Translations under genes and position numbers: made by a program
Shown here: piece by piece, positions 1 to 10,140 of the stretch
How positions within the stretch are numbered: position 1 is the stretch's first letter
How the letters are laid out: the number at the start of each line of letters is the position of its first letter
The notes under the pieces: model-generated
Told to the model about the DNA's origin: nothing
Seen by the model: only the letters and a program-made list of their open reading frames with translations
The model's database searches: none
Assembly (NCBI RefSeq): GCF_000026945.1
Contig: NC_012867.1
Coordinates: 1,612,001-1,676,000, forward strand
DNA: 64,000 nucleotides
From: Candida dubliniensis CD36
Taxonomy: Eukaryota > Ascomycota > Pichiomycetes > Serinales > Debaryomycetaceae
Reading direction: 5' to 3'

Positions 1-359
1 GTCATAGTGTATAGTTAGTCTAAGCATTACGTAATCCTGACAGAATGAAACGCAATGAGATTTTAAAAGCTGGCTAGAGGGAGTTTTTACTTATGTAAAG
101 GCTATTGTCTCTCTCTATTAGGTTTTTTGGTTTCGAGATATGCTGTAGCTATCCACCTTGATCACTTGAAATCCCAGTCTCATAGTCAGTGTCTTGACAA
201 CTTCTAATTATAGCACGAGCCGTACAGATCACGAAAAAAAAAAAATGAGTTCAACCCACCACTCATAAACTGACACGCCAAAAAAAAAAAAAACAGAATC
301 TGGTCTGATACCAAACATTTTCCTTACCTCAACACACATCACTTAGCACTCTTTATATT
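1..359. other. Upstream region of RGD2
   Basis: No gene is seen. The stretch is the 5' flank and promoter of the gene starting at 360. It holds two A-runs (about 234-244 and 280-292), common in Candida promoters as nucleosome-excluding dA:dT tracts. No clear TATA box or named site is recognised. Confidence 0.6.
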
Positions 360-2999
360 ATGTCATTTGCTGAAAGTTTTTGGACACCAGACTATGATCT
401 GGGGTTTCGGCAGTTATTTATCCAATTGAATCAAGGGATCTTGGAAAACAATGATTTTGTTCGCTTAATCGAAAGACGGATGGAACTGGAAGTGATCTAT
501 GGTAATTCATTGGAAACGATCATGACCGATTGCAAGCCGATCAACAAGAGACAACTGAACGAAGATTTTGTGTCCACCATCAAGAATGCATATACCAAAA
601 TGAATGAGACTTTCTACAAACAAGGGGAATACCATTTGAACATTGCCGACAACATTGAAACAATTGTTCTCCAACCATTTAGCAAATGGTGTACTGAGCA
701 CGAGCAGAGAGTCAGGTTCTCAGAGTCTACCTTGCAAGATAAATTAAAGGCGTTGAAGAATGCCCAATATCTGGTGGAAAAATTGCAAAAGAAGTATTTT
801 AACAAGTGCCGAATGTTGGAGGAGTTCAAGTCCCACTACACCGAAGAAGAATTGCAAGAAGAGCTAAGCGATTTCTCGTTTCAAAAAGATCAAACTGCGA
901 AAGCCAATACTAATGGTAATAAAGAGGAAGACGACAATGATAGTGGAGACGAAGAGATCTATGAGTTCACGCATGCAAAATACGATAGCAAACAAATGAG
1001 GGCATTGCTCAAGGCAATGCTTACAGAAGTCCCCATGGGTCCACACAAAGTTGCAATTTTAGGTACTTATCAAAATGTTTCTACTGGAAGCAACATCACC
1101 AAATGGTTGCTAGAGAACATGCCGGAGTTTAACAAGAACTTGGACAAGGCCGAAGTTTTTGGACAAGATTTAGTTCGAAATGAGTTTATTAGAATTGTTG
1201 GTTCGATCGGGAAGTCTTTCATCAACTCTTCTCAGTTTTATTACCAGTGGAGACCTGTTGCATTTGCCATTTCTGGTGTTGAGAACGAATATGCCACTGC
1301 AGATTCATCGTTGGCAAAGTCGTTGACGTTCAAATTTGATGATGTCAAGGAGGCTATAGGAGTGAGCACAGTTGATTTTAACGACAAGTCACAACTATCA
1401 AAGTTGATCAACGAAGTCAACCAGTTGGACAGCCAGTACTATGCACAAGTTGTTGAGTTGGATAAATTGAGGTGTGAGTATGAGGAGTTGGCAATGGATC
1501 ATTTGACATTCATGCAGAAATGTGAGTTGGATAGATTGAAGGCGATTAAGAAAGTGACATTTGATTTCCTTTCTAGTTTTGCCAACAAGATAAGCAGCTT
1601 AAAGACAATCAGTGACGATTTGGTTTTGTTGGAAGAGACGATCAATCCTGTGAACGACTTGAAGTTCTTGATTGAAAACTATGGGACAGGTAGATTCAAA
1701 CCCCAGGTCACATTATATGACAACTACTATGACTCTAATATCAACCAAACATTTGGTGTTGACTTGAGTGTTAAATCGAGGTTGGACAAAAAAGTTGTTC
1801 CGTACATTATTCAATGCATCTTAGGGCAATTAGATAGTGTGTATCCAGATTTGAAAAATGATGAGGAGAGAATCAATCTTTGGACGCAGCCGGTCCATCT
1901 TTCGAATGTGCACAAATTGAGGTCGCAGTTGAATGGAGTACAAGACCCCAATGAGATCACAGCGATCTTGAAAGAGTCACATCCGTTGCTTATAACCAAT
2001 GTATTGAAATTGTATTTTATGGAGTTGCCGGACTCAATTATCCCATACAACAACTACGACGTGATCAGATTACTCTACTCAAATTATCACGATGAATCAC
2101 AAACAAAGTCGAGAGTCAACGGGTTGCAGAATGTTTTGTCGGAGTTGCCAAAATGCAATTTAGCGACATTGGATGCCATCTTGACCCACTTGAGCAGATT
2201 AGTGAGTATTGTGGGTACCCAGGACAAGGATTTGGCAGGAACATTTCAGCGGAAATTGAGCAAAGAGTTTGGGACTTTGGTATTGAGACCGAAAACTGAT
2301 GGCTTGAACAGTTCGGAAAGCAGTTACATAAACGATAGATTCCAGGTCACATTAATGGATGACTTGTTTGAGAACAAGCAGAGTATATTTAATGAATTGA
2401 GAAGACAGAGCTCTACCAGATCAGCAGTGGCCAGTGTGTCGCCAACTCTTTCTCGAAACAGCAGTTTGACACGCAGTGAATCGATCAAGTCGAACAAGGG
2501 ACATAATGCCGCAGCGATTGCAAAGTCAAAGTCGAGGTTGGAATCAAGGTTACAAAATGCAGTGAAGAATCAAAGCAAAACACAGGAGCCGCAACACAAA
2601 ACAGACGCTGACGAGTTTTACGATGCTGAGGAGTCACCAACCCCTTCAAGACTGGGCACGCAGTCGTCATCACTGGGATTGAAAAGATCAACCTCTCCCA
2701 AGAAAAAGAAATGGAAAGTTGTATCCAAAGAAGAGAGCAAAGAAGGGAATGAGAAATCAAAGAAACTTACATCCACACCAGTTTCTTACCGCCCTTCAAA
2801 TGATATTATTTACGATAAGTCTCCAAACAGTCAGTCATTGAATGATCTCTCATCAACACCGCCACCTAAATTTGCACCAAGTTTGGGCAGGAAATCGTCA
2901 GTTAAAGATTTAGCCAAGACTTTTGAAAATGGGTCAACTGAAGATTTGCAAGAACCATCAACCCGCTCAAGATCATCTTCTCCAACAAAGGAAATGTAA
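360..2999 (+). CDS. RGD2: Rho GTPase-activating protein Rgd2 (F-BAR, DEP, RhoGAP)
   Basis: The 879-residue protein has the Rgd2 domain order. An F-BAR membrane-binding region starts at residue 1 and is interrupted at about 205-310 by a DEP domain. A RhoGAP domain follows at about 468-640, then a Ser/Thr-rich, Lys-rich tail. The yeast family member acts on Cdc42 and Rho5 at the cell cortex in polarity and wall-integrity signalling. An acidic linker (about 185-200) lies between the F-BAR and DEP parts. Codon 14 is CTG, in a position where I recall the S. cerevisiae protein having Ser, which fits CUG-Ser decoding. In the RhoGAP domain the usual arginine-finger motif (G-I-x-R) reads I-N-L-W at about 507-510, so GAP activity may be altered. 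The tail carries several SxS and RSxS stretches, likely phosphorylation sites. The start is the first ATG of the frame. Confidence 0.88.
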   Translation: MSFAESFWTPDYDLGFRQLFIQLNQGILENNDFVRLIERRMELEVIYGNSLETIMTDCKPINKRQLNEDFVSTIKNAYTKMNETFYKQGEYHLNIADNIETIVLQPFSKWCTEHEQRVRFSESTLQDKLKALKNAQYLVEKLQKKYFNKCRMLEEFKSHYTEEELQEELSDFSFQKDQTAKANTNGNKEEDDNDSGDEEIYEFTHAKYDSKQMRALLKAMLTEVPMGPHKVAILGTYQNVSTGSNITKWLLENMPEFNKNLDKAEVFGQDLVRNEFIRIVGSIGKSFINSSQFYYQWRPVAFAISGVENEYATADSSLAKSLTFKFDDVKEAIGVSTVDFNDKSQLSKLINEVNQLDSQYYAQVVELDKLRCEYEELAMDHLTFMQKCELDRLKAIKKVTFDFLSSFANKISSLKTISDDLVLLEETINPVNDLKFLIENYGTGRFKPQVTLYDNYYDSNINQTFGVDLSVKSRLDKKVVPYIIQCILGQLDSVYPDLKNDEERINLWTQPVHLSNVHKLRSQLNGVQDPNEITAILKESHPLLITNVLKLYFMELPDSIIPYNNYDVIRLLYSNYHDESQTKSRVNGLQNVLSELPKCNLATLDAILTHLSRLVSIVGTQDKDLAGTFQRKLSKEFGTLVLRPKTDGLNSSESSYINDRFQVTLMDDLFENKQSIFNELRRQSSTRSAVASVSPTLSRNSSLTRSESIKSNKGHNAAAIAKSKSRLESRLQNAVKNQSKTQEPQHKTDADEFYDAEESPTPSRLGTQSSSLGLKRSTSPKKKKWKVVSKEESKEGNEKSKKLTSTPVSYRPSNDIIYDKSPNSQSLNDLSSTPPPKFAPSLGRKSSVKDLAKTFENGSTEDLQEPSTRSRSSSPTKEM

Positions 3000-3464
3000 G
3001 AAACTTCGTTAGTCTTCCTTTTTCAATGAACGATCTTTGTTTTACTTAACCAGACATAGTTTTTATTTATCTTTTGGAAAATGATATCTATCTACTTAGC
3101 AAGTATGTTCAAACAAAAATATTAAACATCCTTCAAGCACCTCTTTTTTAAGAAAAAGAATAAGTCACCTCTAGTTCTGACACTATATATATGTATTTGA
3201 ATGTTATCATATTTATTGTACAATGTGGTAGATACGTGTTCTGTGATGACGACATTGTGCAATAACTGTACGACATTTTCTTGCTTTGTTATTTTGGTAG
3301 ACATCAATTTTCTGCGACAATTATTGAACTGACAAAAAGCATATCGCTGAAATCAGAAAAATTGTGTTTCAATCATTGAAGAACCACCTGTAATTTCAAT
3401 CAAAGAACTCTCAGCTATAGACGTCTTTACATAGACAGTCCAGGAAATAAGTATACTTTACAGT
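3000..3464. other. Intergenic region between RGD2 and the next gene
   Basis: No gene is seen in this 465 bp. It should hold the RGD2 3' end and the promoter of the gene at 3465. Short AT stretches (for example a tatatata run at about 3184) are present, but no specific site stands out. Confidence 0.5.
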
Positions 3465-4277
3465 ATGTCAGATTCAGTTAATTCATCGCCGACCAAAGTA
3501 ATCAAAGAAGAAGCAGATGGGGCCAACTCTTCAAGTATACATGAACCAACAACAATAATAAAAAATAATGTATCCGAGGATGGCAATAATAAATTTTCTG
3601 GCAATGACGAAGATTATGATCATAACACCCCAGAGCAACTTTCCAAAATCTATGAACAATACCGAAATCGATTCAAATTAGCTATGGAAAAATCAAATCA
3701 ATTATTTGAATCTCAACAGAATCACTTTATTACATTATCTTATTATTATCGTCGTAATCAAATTTACTTGTCGATTTTGAATGATCTCTATGCTGCAAAC
3801 GAAGTTGAAATTAAATTTGATGAAGATCTTGGAGTATCACGACTTGAAGATTTAATTGATAAAGTTCCAAGAACCAAAAAAATTCTAACTCCCATAATTA
3901 AGCTGATTAAACAAGATATGATAACGGATAAGTGCGATGAGCTAAGGATCGGTAATTACATAATTGAAAAGGTTCCTGATTTAATTAGCGATGATTTAAC
4001 TAAATATCACACAAACCCACAAAGCATTGAAAACTGGTGTCATCGAAATAGTCTCCCAAACTTGATAAGTGGTAATTATGTTCCAATTGTATTGGATAAT
4101 AATAATGACTACAATGGAATTGAGTATAATTTGAACTTGAATGAGGAAGGTCATCAAGCTAACATTTCCTCCACGAATATATATGCGAATCTGAGCTCGA
4201 ATACAGCTAGTAGTAGTGGTGGCGGAACAAATGCCCATACTAGAAAAAAACGTAAATTGGAATCTACAAAAAAGTAA
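3465..4277 (+). CDS. Hypothetical protein, possible Iec3-type INO80 complex subunit
   Basis: The 270-residue protein has an acidic, low-complexity N-terminus (1-60). A conserved-looking helical block follows at about 63-110, with the pattern YRNRFKLAMEKSNQLF then a run of aromatic residues. This resembles the start of the Iec3 family of fungal INO80 chromatin-remodelling subunits, which has a Tyr-Arg-x-Arg-Phe-x-x-x-Met-x-x-x-Asn-x-Leu-Phe pattern. A second block (about 120-200) is predicted helical. The C-terminus is Ser/Gly-rich and ends in a basic KKRKLESTKK-like stretch that could be a nuclear localisation signal. The family assignment rests on motif memory only, so it is tentative. The gene converges on TSC11, whose stop codon lies 44 bp away. 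Confidence 0.6.
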   Translation: MSDSVNSSPTKVIKEEADGANSSSIHEPTTIIKNNVSEDGNNKFSGNDEDYDHNTPEQLSKIYEQYRNRFKLAMEKSNQLFESQQNHFITLSYYYRRNQIYLSILNDLYAANEVEIKFDEDLGVSRLEDLIDKVPRTKKILTPIIKLIKQDMITDKCDELRIGNYIIEKVPDLISDDLTKYHTNPQSIENWCHRNSLPNLISGNYVPIVLDNNNDYNGIEYNLNLNEEGHQANISSTNIYANLSSNTASSSGGGTNAHTRKKRKLESTKK

Positions 4278-4321
4278 ATGACCAAGTCAGATGTACATAT
4301 AGACAAAGGGAATGAGAGATC

Positions 4322-7300
4322 CTATTTTTTGTTCAAGTTCTCAAGTATTTTAGTATCTTTTTTTAGAAACAAGTTCAATATAAAGCTTCGCTGATGATAT
4401 GAAAAGTTCGCTTTATCGATTAATTTCATTATTTCAAGAAATAGTTCAATGTCGGAATTGAATACTTCAGGATAAATTGATCTCAATTTGTTCAATTCGC
4501 GAATCGATTTGTTGACAATCTTGGATAATACTGCTTGCAAGTTTGTTATCAAGACAATAATTTTACGTCTTAATGAAACTTTAACTTGATCTTCCTCTGT
4601 TTCGCCACCATTAGCGTTAGTAGACTTATCGGTATTGTCACTGATAGCTAATTCTTCAACACCATCATCTCCATCGTTGTTGATTGTGCTTGAATTAGGT
4701 TCAGTCACTTCTAATGGAATACTATTAAAAATGTGATAATATCTTGTATCTCTATAGGGATTACTCATCTCTATGTTGAAAATTTCAACCAATTTCCCAA
4801 ATTTTGGGTACGATAGTCTCTTGCAATTCCCATATTGATCAACACAACTAACCCAATTAAATTCATCAAGAATCTCAATCCCTTCAATGGTGCTAGCAAT
4901 CATTCCTAAAACATAAAAGCAAATGCCTCTTATTTGCCAAATTGAACAAGTTCTAAAATTCTCAATAATTATGTTAATTATTGAATTGTTATTGGCATTT
5001 AATGAATTATTATACATTGGGTCTAATAATTGAATGCCAAATTCTCCAAGGGCTAAATTTCCTATCAACCAAAGGTTTTGTTTAACAGCATTGATTAAAA
5101 ACCTAACTTCTTCGTCATCTTGATTTTCAATGTCATGGAATTTTGAATCTTGGGAAATTTGTTGAAAAATTATTTCTGTTGATAATAAAATTGAGTCTAG
5201 GAATTCTTTACCTTTTCCAAATTGGAAAAAGTTTAGTCCCTCCTCGGTAGATAACAAATTCTTTAAAAAATAAATCGAAAGCTGATCATCAACATCACCA
5301 TTATCATCGTTCAAACCGTTATTTGCATGAAATACATGAGGGAAAAACTGATACTGAATTATCGAGTTTATTTTGTAAAGATACTTGAAGTCCTGTACTT
5401 GTGTCAATTTGTTAAATTTCTCTTCTAAATATCCCAATCGTTCCAAATACTTGAACCCTTGAGGAAACCTTAAAAAGTTGATCAACAACTTTTTACCTAA
5501 TAGATATCTTTGGAGTATTTCAATCAGTGGTTGATACTGAATTAATGTATCCAAATTAAGAAAATTGTCCTCCTGATAATATTGATATAATATTTCAATG
5601 GATTTCATGACAATATCTTCATCACCATTCCCCTTTTTACTTGGACCAATACTATACAAATTTTCAACCAAAATTCTAATTGTGAATAGACTGCATTCTT
5701 CAGTCTTAATCAATCGCGGCAACACATGCTTTAATAAATAGTTCTTGATCTTAAAATTGCTTACTCTAGTTGCCATTTCTAGAATATTTCTAAAAGGGGA
5801 ATCAATGCAAAAGTCTGCATACTTGAAAATTGTTAAAATAAACAAGTTATTGGTTTCTGATTCAGTGCTTGAGGATATTATATTTAAAAATAATGTGAAA
5901 AACTGCCATTGTTCCAACAATCTGATTCCCAGACTATGACTACTTAAAACACCGATAAATCTTAAATATCCAACTGATGCAGTTGTTTCAAGTCTTTTTT
6001 CACTTAAAATCAGGTCCCTTGAGGTTATCCCACTAAATGGGTCAATCTGTGCAACTATCTCAGAAATTTGTGGTAATAATTTTGATTTGCTTAGATATTT
6101 GATACCATTGTCTAGACTTAAAAATAATTCAATCAATTGACAACCAATATTAATGTACTTAAAACTATTTTTGTCCTTGGTTAGGACCACTGTTGAAAAC
6201 CGATATTTAAATGGCCGATAAAATGACAATAATCTTTTGAAAAATTTGGGAACTTTTTCTAAAACTTCATCGAATCTTTTTGGATTCCCTAAAGGACCCT
6301 GTATTAACGTTAGTAGCAATTGCCAGTTCCAATCTTCAAACTCTTTAACTGCTAGTATTTTGCTATTACTAATCATAGTTTTGAATGCATTATCATCAAT
6401 GTTGTATTTTGCTTGTATGTTTAGTTGTTTAATGCTTGATTTCACATGTTGATTGTATTCTGCTGTAGGACGAAATTCATGTCTTGTTTCATTGAAAATT
6501 TCAAATGAAGCACATAAAGATAAATCGGGGAGCAACAGTTTTTCCCCGATCAATTCCGCAGGTAAATAGTTGTTTGCCATTGCATACAAATTGGTCAAGA
6601 GCATGGTTGCTCGTTTATGCTCAATGCTGTGGGATGGAATGTCTATACCACGGTTTTCCTCGATTATTTGAGTCAACTGTTTAAAGATGCCATTCTTGAT
6701 AAGTATCAATGCTAGAAGACCCTGATGGTGGTGTAATATGTTTTTGCTGAATTCATCGTCTAGTGGTTTGAATTCAAATTTAAATTGATAACCACTGTTA
6801 AACAATTCATTGTATCTCGTTATTGAATCGCCAATAGGTGAATTTTTCAACCAAGGAAAGCTCTGGATCATCAATGCATCCAATAACAAATCCAAGATTG
6901 ATTCCCGTACTTTGGTATTCTTTTTCTGCAAGTTCATAAGAAGATTTTTAATGCTTGTGAAATCATTGATCAGGTATGCAATTATTCCATTAAAATTCTT
7001 TAATAGAGTTGATATCAAAAATGAAATTTTTTGAAGTTTATAATTGGAAGTTTTTCGTATCCTGGTTGAATTATTGTCAAGACTGGTCTCATCGTCATGA
7101 TCACTTAAATTTGAATAAATTGAAATCAATGAATCCAAATCGAATCCGTTGCGAACAAATTTTCTTGAATTCTCAAAATCTAATAACTTCAAAACAATCA
7201 TCAAACAGGTTGATCCAATTTCAATTGGTCTGTCCAAAATTGAATTAATAATTAGCTTGAATCCACCTGAATGACAAATTAGTTCTGGATTCAATAATGT

Positions 7301-8167
7301 TATCTCACAAATGGTTTCTAAACAGGCATTTTTAAAACCCTCTGGAATGTTTTCTATCCCCTTTGTTATAATTCCTTCATGATCACTATTCCCATTTATA
7401 TTTCCAAACCCATTATTGTTACTATCGCCATTCTCTTCAACTATAGTAATTAAAGTTTTAATGACACCAACTGACAATAGATCTGAACCTTTATCAACAG
7501 TCAAAAATTCTCGAATCAATTTCAAGCTTTGTTCCATTTCGATCACCGACACATTTCGTGTATTTGACAAACTGATAATAATATAAATCAATAACTTCTG
7601 TTGTACCAATATCATCAAACTTTCGTAGTTAACAATCAAGTATCGAATTATCCTGTAGCATGAACTTCGAACCTCCGAAACTGGGTGGTACAACATAAAT
7701 TGTATTCTTGGTAATACAGCCTTGATTTGTACGTCATGTTTTAAGTTGGGGTGTTGCTGGAATAGCATGACTAGATCATTTGCCTTGGCAACTATCGAGT
7801 ATTCATTTTTATCTTTAAATACAGCCAAGTTGGACAATAGATCACTTAGTAGCCAAGTTGGACTCTCTGTATTTTGTATTGAGTGGAAACTTGAGTTATC
7901 CTGTAGCATTGACATTGTTGCACTTCTAGCTCTCTTTATATCGGGACGCGGTGGTCTGCTTTGATTTTTCCCTGACTTTGATTGTGGTGATGAAGTGGTT
8001 GAAAGTAATGTATTGTCATTTTCGTGTTGCTGTTGACCAGTTCTATTTCGATCAACAGAATGGAATGCTATATCTATAGAATTTAAGGTGGCACTTCTGG
8101 CGCGTTCACTTTCAGAACGTAGTTTAATAGATGAAGAAGACGATAGCGGTAGATCAATGTTATCCAT
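4322..8167 (-). CDS. TSC11: TORC2 subunit Tsc11/Avo3 (Rictor homologue)
   Basis: The 1281-residue protein is a Rictor/Tsc11/Ste20(S. pombe)-type TORC2 scaffold. An armadillo-like N-terminal region (about 100-480) is followed by the Rictor middle block (about 560-800). The conserved late block (about 1040-1130) contains WLIGNLALGEFG and RGICFYVLGMIAS. In yeasts this protein is essential for TORC2 assembly at the plasma membrane and controls actin, sphingolipid synthesis and Ypk/Akt-type kinases. The N-terminus has two copies of an RARSAT motif (22-27 and 79-84). Each fits a basophilic kinase or 14-3-3 type site, and RARSAT-like motifs recur in fungal Rictor N-termini. The C-terminal part has an acidic Asn/Asp-rich insertion (about 1160-1195). 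The start is the first ATG, and no intron is needed to keep the frame open. Confidence 0.92.
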   Translation of the reverse strand: MDNIDLPLSSSSSIKLRSESERARSATLNSIDIAFHSVDRNRTGQQQHENDNTLLSTTSSPQSKSGKNQSRPPRPDIKRARSATMSMLQDNSSFHSIQNTESPTWLLSDLLSNLAVFKDKNEYSIVAKANDLVMLFQQHPNLKHDVQIKAVLPRIQFMLYHPVSEVRSSCYRIIRYLIVNYESLMILVQQKLLIYIIISLSNTRNVSVIEMEQSLKLIREFLTVDKGSDLLSVGVIKTLITIVEENGDSNNNGFGNINGNSDHEGIITKGIENIPEGFKNACLETICEITLLNPELICHSGGFKLIINSILDRPIEIGSTCLMIVLKLLDFENSRKFVRNGFDLDSLISIYSNLSDHDDETSLDNNSTRIRKTSNYKLQKISFLISTLLKNFNGIIAYLINDFTSIKNLLMNLQKKNTKVRESILDLLLDALMIQSFPWLKNSPIGDSITRYNELFNSGYQFKFEFKPLDDEFSKNILHHHQGLLALILIKNGIFKQLTQIIEENRGIDIPSHSIEHKRATMLLTNLYAMANNYLPAELIGEKLLLPDLSLCASFEIFNETRHEFRPTAEYNQHVKSSIKQLNIQAKYNIDDNAFKTMISNSKILAVKEFEDWNWQLLLTLIQGPLGNPKRFDEVLEKVPKFFKRLLSFYRPFKYRFSTVVLTKDKNSFKYINIGCQLIELFLSLDNGIKYLSKSKLLPQISEIVAQIDPFSGITSRDLILSEKRLETTASVGYLRFIGVLSSHSLGIRLLEQWQFFTLFLNIISSSTESETNNLFILTIFKYADFCIDSPFRNILEMATRVSNFKIKNYLLKHVLPRLIKTEECSLFTIRILVENLYSIGPSKKGNGDEDIVMKSIEILYQYYQEDNFLNLDTLIQYQPLIEILQRYLLGKKLLINFLRFPQGFKYLERLGYLEEKFNKLTQVQDFKYLYKINSIIQYQFFPHVFHANNGLNDDNGDVDDQLSIYFLKNLLSTEEGLNFFQFGKGKEFLDSILLSTEIIFQQISQDSKFHDIENQDDEEVRFLINAVKQNLWLIGNLALGEFGIQLLDPMYNNSLNANNNSIINIIIENFRTCSIWQIRGICFYVLGMIASTIEGIEILDEFNWVSCVDQYGNCKRLSYPKFGKLVEIFNIEMSNPYRDTRYYHIFNSIPLEVTEPNSSTINNDGDDGVEELAISDNTDKSTNANGGETEEDQVKVSLRRKIIVLITNLQAVLSKIVNKSIRELNKLRSIYPEVFNSDIELFLEIMKLIDKANFSYHQRSFILNLFLKKDTKILENLNKK

Positions 8168-8629
8168 ATGTCAGAAAAGATCTCTTGAAGGGGTATCTGG
8201 TTTATTTCACAGTGTGTGTTTATTTGTTTGCAAATTTAAACGAGTCTTCCGTTCGTGTTTGTTTTTTCTGGTTTATAGTCGTGTAAGATGTGAGAATCGG
8301 CTGGTGGTTACAATATCTGGTTAACAAACCACCATTATTAATAGTACTGATTCCCTATGCAATGTGAATTGTGATTCCAGATGTATTGACGATAAGTTGA
8401 TTGGCTGGGAATGGATAATTATTTTTCATTAAAGATACCAGGTTGTCCACAAAAAAAAATTATTCTTATATCAGAGATAAGCAATCCAAAATCATCAATA
8501 CATTTAGTGGTGAAATTGAGCCTCTGAGAAGACATTAGAATGACTCTGGGCATTCGTTGAACAGTTTGTTTACAATTTTAATTAATTCATGTGAGTCTAT
8601 GGTATCTTGACGAATGATTAGCCGTTGCC
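8168..8629. other. Upstream region of TSC11
   Basis: No convincing gene is seen. The first 200 bp are the TSC11 5' flank. The rest is ordinary AT-rich spacer leading into the GC-rich island at about 8630. Confidence 0.5.
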
Positions 8630-9045
8630 TTAAATAGAAGTCCTCGTACAAGCCGTAGATGTGGTGCTTGGACCTTGGCTACGGGAAAGTGCACTGTGTA
8701 GCTCTGGCACTTGCCTTCGTCCACTAGCAATCCGTCCGCCCGGCCTTTTTTGCCAAAGGTAGCAGTGGACCCGTCCCAGGAAGTGTGTTGACGCTAGAGA
8801 TGGTAGAAGTGTTGGCAACCGGCACAACCGTACCCCAGGATAGGATCAAACTGTCCCAGCGGTGGCTCTCGTACCTCCACTTTGTACCTAACGCCCTGCT
8901 TATGAGAGATGCGCTGCACTATGAGAAGAGTTTCAAATCCGTGGATCACCAACAACATCTTCCTCGGACCTACTTCTTCCTCCTAAATAGCACCACTCAT
9001 AACATCGTATCACCTATCCCCCAGAATATCGTATCCTACAAATGA
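8630..9045. other. GC-rich island of unknown nature (decayed gene or RNA gene)
   Basis: About 350-400 bp are clearly richer in G+C than the AT-rich spacer on both sides, which is itself like normal Candida intergenic DNA. Open frames exist on both strands. On the plus strand one open frame runs from the TAG at 8725 to about 9045 with no ATG until internal positions. A second runs from about 8630 to 8760 in another frame. On the minus strand a frame is open from about 8996 to 8806 and continues after a TAG to about 8590. None matches a family I recognise. It could be a frameshifted pseudogene, an acquired fragment or a structured RNA. I looked for signatures of U1, U2, U3, U5, SRP RNA, RNase P and telomerase RNA and did not find them. 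Confidence 0.45.
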
Positions 9046-9134
9046 TATACAAGTAACATATACCAAGACTTTTCAAGCTAGCAAACAAGGTTTTATAATC
9101 AGTTTTTGAAGACCAATTTGATACAGCAGCAACT

Positions 9135-9350
9135 TATTATTTGTTTTTATCTTTTTTAATTCTTTTTTACATTCTTTTATCTTTTTTTGATCTTTTTTGA
9201 TCTTTTTTCTATTTTTTATGTCTTATATTATACCTCTTTATAACTTGTTTTATACTTTTATGTCTTTTTTTATATTTGCTTTGCGCTTTTGCATATTTTT
9301 TATTTTGTTTTACGTTTTTGCATCTTTTTTGGTTCCTTTTTTATTTGACA
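9135..9350. repeat. T-rich tract with about 10-nt periodicity
   Basis: The plus strand is dominated by runs of five to seven T separated by short spacers. The unit TCTTTTTTGA is repeated perfectly at about 9180-9205, and looser copies continue to about 9340. The spacing is close to one helical turn. Such phased T tracts can bend DNA or repel nucleosomes. No coding potential is supported. Confidence 0.6.
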
Positions 9351-9574
9351 GTTTGATAATATAGTATCCTTTATAAATTATTTGGTAATACCCCAGTAAT
9401 ATTTTGATTCAATAGTGAATGTAAGGAAATAACTTAATTGGGATAGCAGCTTTGGCAAGGAACTTCGATTTCTAAGGAGATTTGTATTCAATATTGATTG
9501 GACAGTTTTATACGTGATTGGACAGTTAGTTTTAATTTCTTCTTGACGTGAATTTATGATAAGGGAATAGTAAT

Positions 9575-10140
9575 ATATCAATTTCCAAATCTACTTCAGG
9601 AGTCTTATAATATAACAAATTTACGATGTGTCTTTTTGATTTGTATTTTTTCGATTTTGATTTGCATTTTATATTTGTATTTGTGTTTTTTAACCGCATA
9701 TTCAGCTCCAATAAAAATTCAAGTAACAATGGGAAGAGCCTTGGTTATTCAACTACACTCTGATTGGAAATGGATTTGGAAACACGTTTTAGGAGTCTTT
9801 TAATTTATAACAACAACTTTATAATGAGGTTTTTTTTATGCGTTTTTTCATTGTAATTTATATTTTTATATTATTAATTTGTTTCTTTCCCACATAATGA
9901 TGCTCCAATAACAATCCAGGCAGCAGCAGTGAATGGCGCCATGGTTATCCATATTGTTACCTGATGATGTTGATTTTGTTAACCGCTTGAGGAGTCTTCT
10001 TTTATATAACAATAACCCTATTATGCGTTCTTTTTTTGTATTTTTTTTTTTTAATCTATTATTTATATTTTTAATCGCATAATGGTGCTCCAACAAGCTT
10101 CCATATAAGGGATAGGATTCCTGATTCCTTAAATGAATGA
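9575..10140. repeat. Three diverged tandem repeat copies of about 195 bp
   Basis: A conserved AGGAGTCTT block occurs at 9598, 9791 and 9990. It is followed each time by a TTATA/ATAACAA segment, a T-rich middle, then a CGCATAATGxTGCTCCAATAA-like block with its GCTCCAA core at 9705, 9902 and 10087. The two blocks are 107, 111 and 97 bp apart, and copies repeat every 193-199 bp. A TGGTTAT segment follows the second block in copies 1 and 2. On the minus strand the copies would encode related LLEHHY and RLLKR-like peptides. Only the segment 9866-10258 keeps a 130-codon ATG-started frame, and the other copies have stops. This is an old tandem duplication, and neither coding nor RNA function can be claimed. 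Confidence 0.75.

Noticed and set aside
8928..8942. tRNA T-loop-like TTTCAAATCC
   Set aside because: No paired T stem and no A box or acceptor stem at the right distance. No other tRNA-like B box was found in the window.
8786..8955. Possible solo LTR with TGTTG and CAACA ends
   Set aside because: The flanks show no 5-bp target-site duplication (GTGTG-side versus ACATC-side), and the sequence lacks polypurine tract and tRNA primer site.
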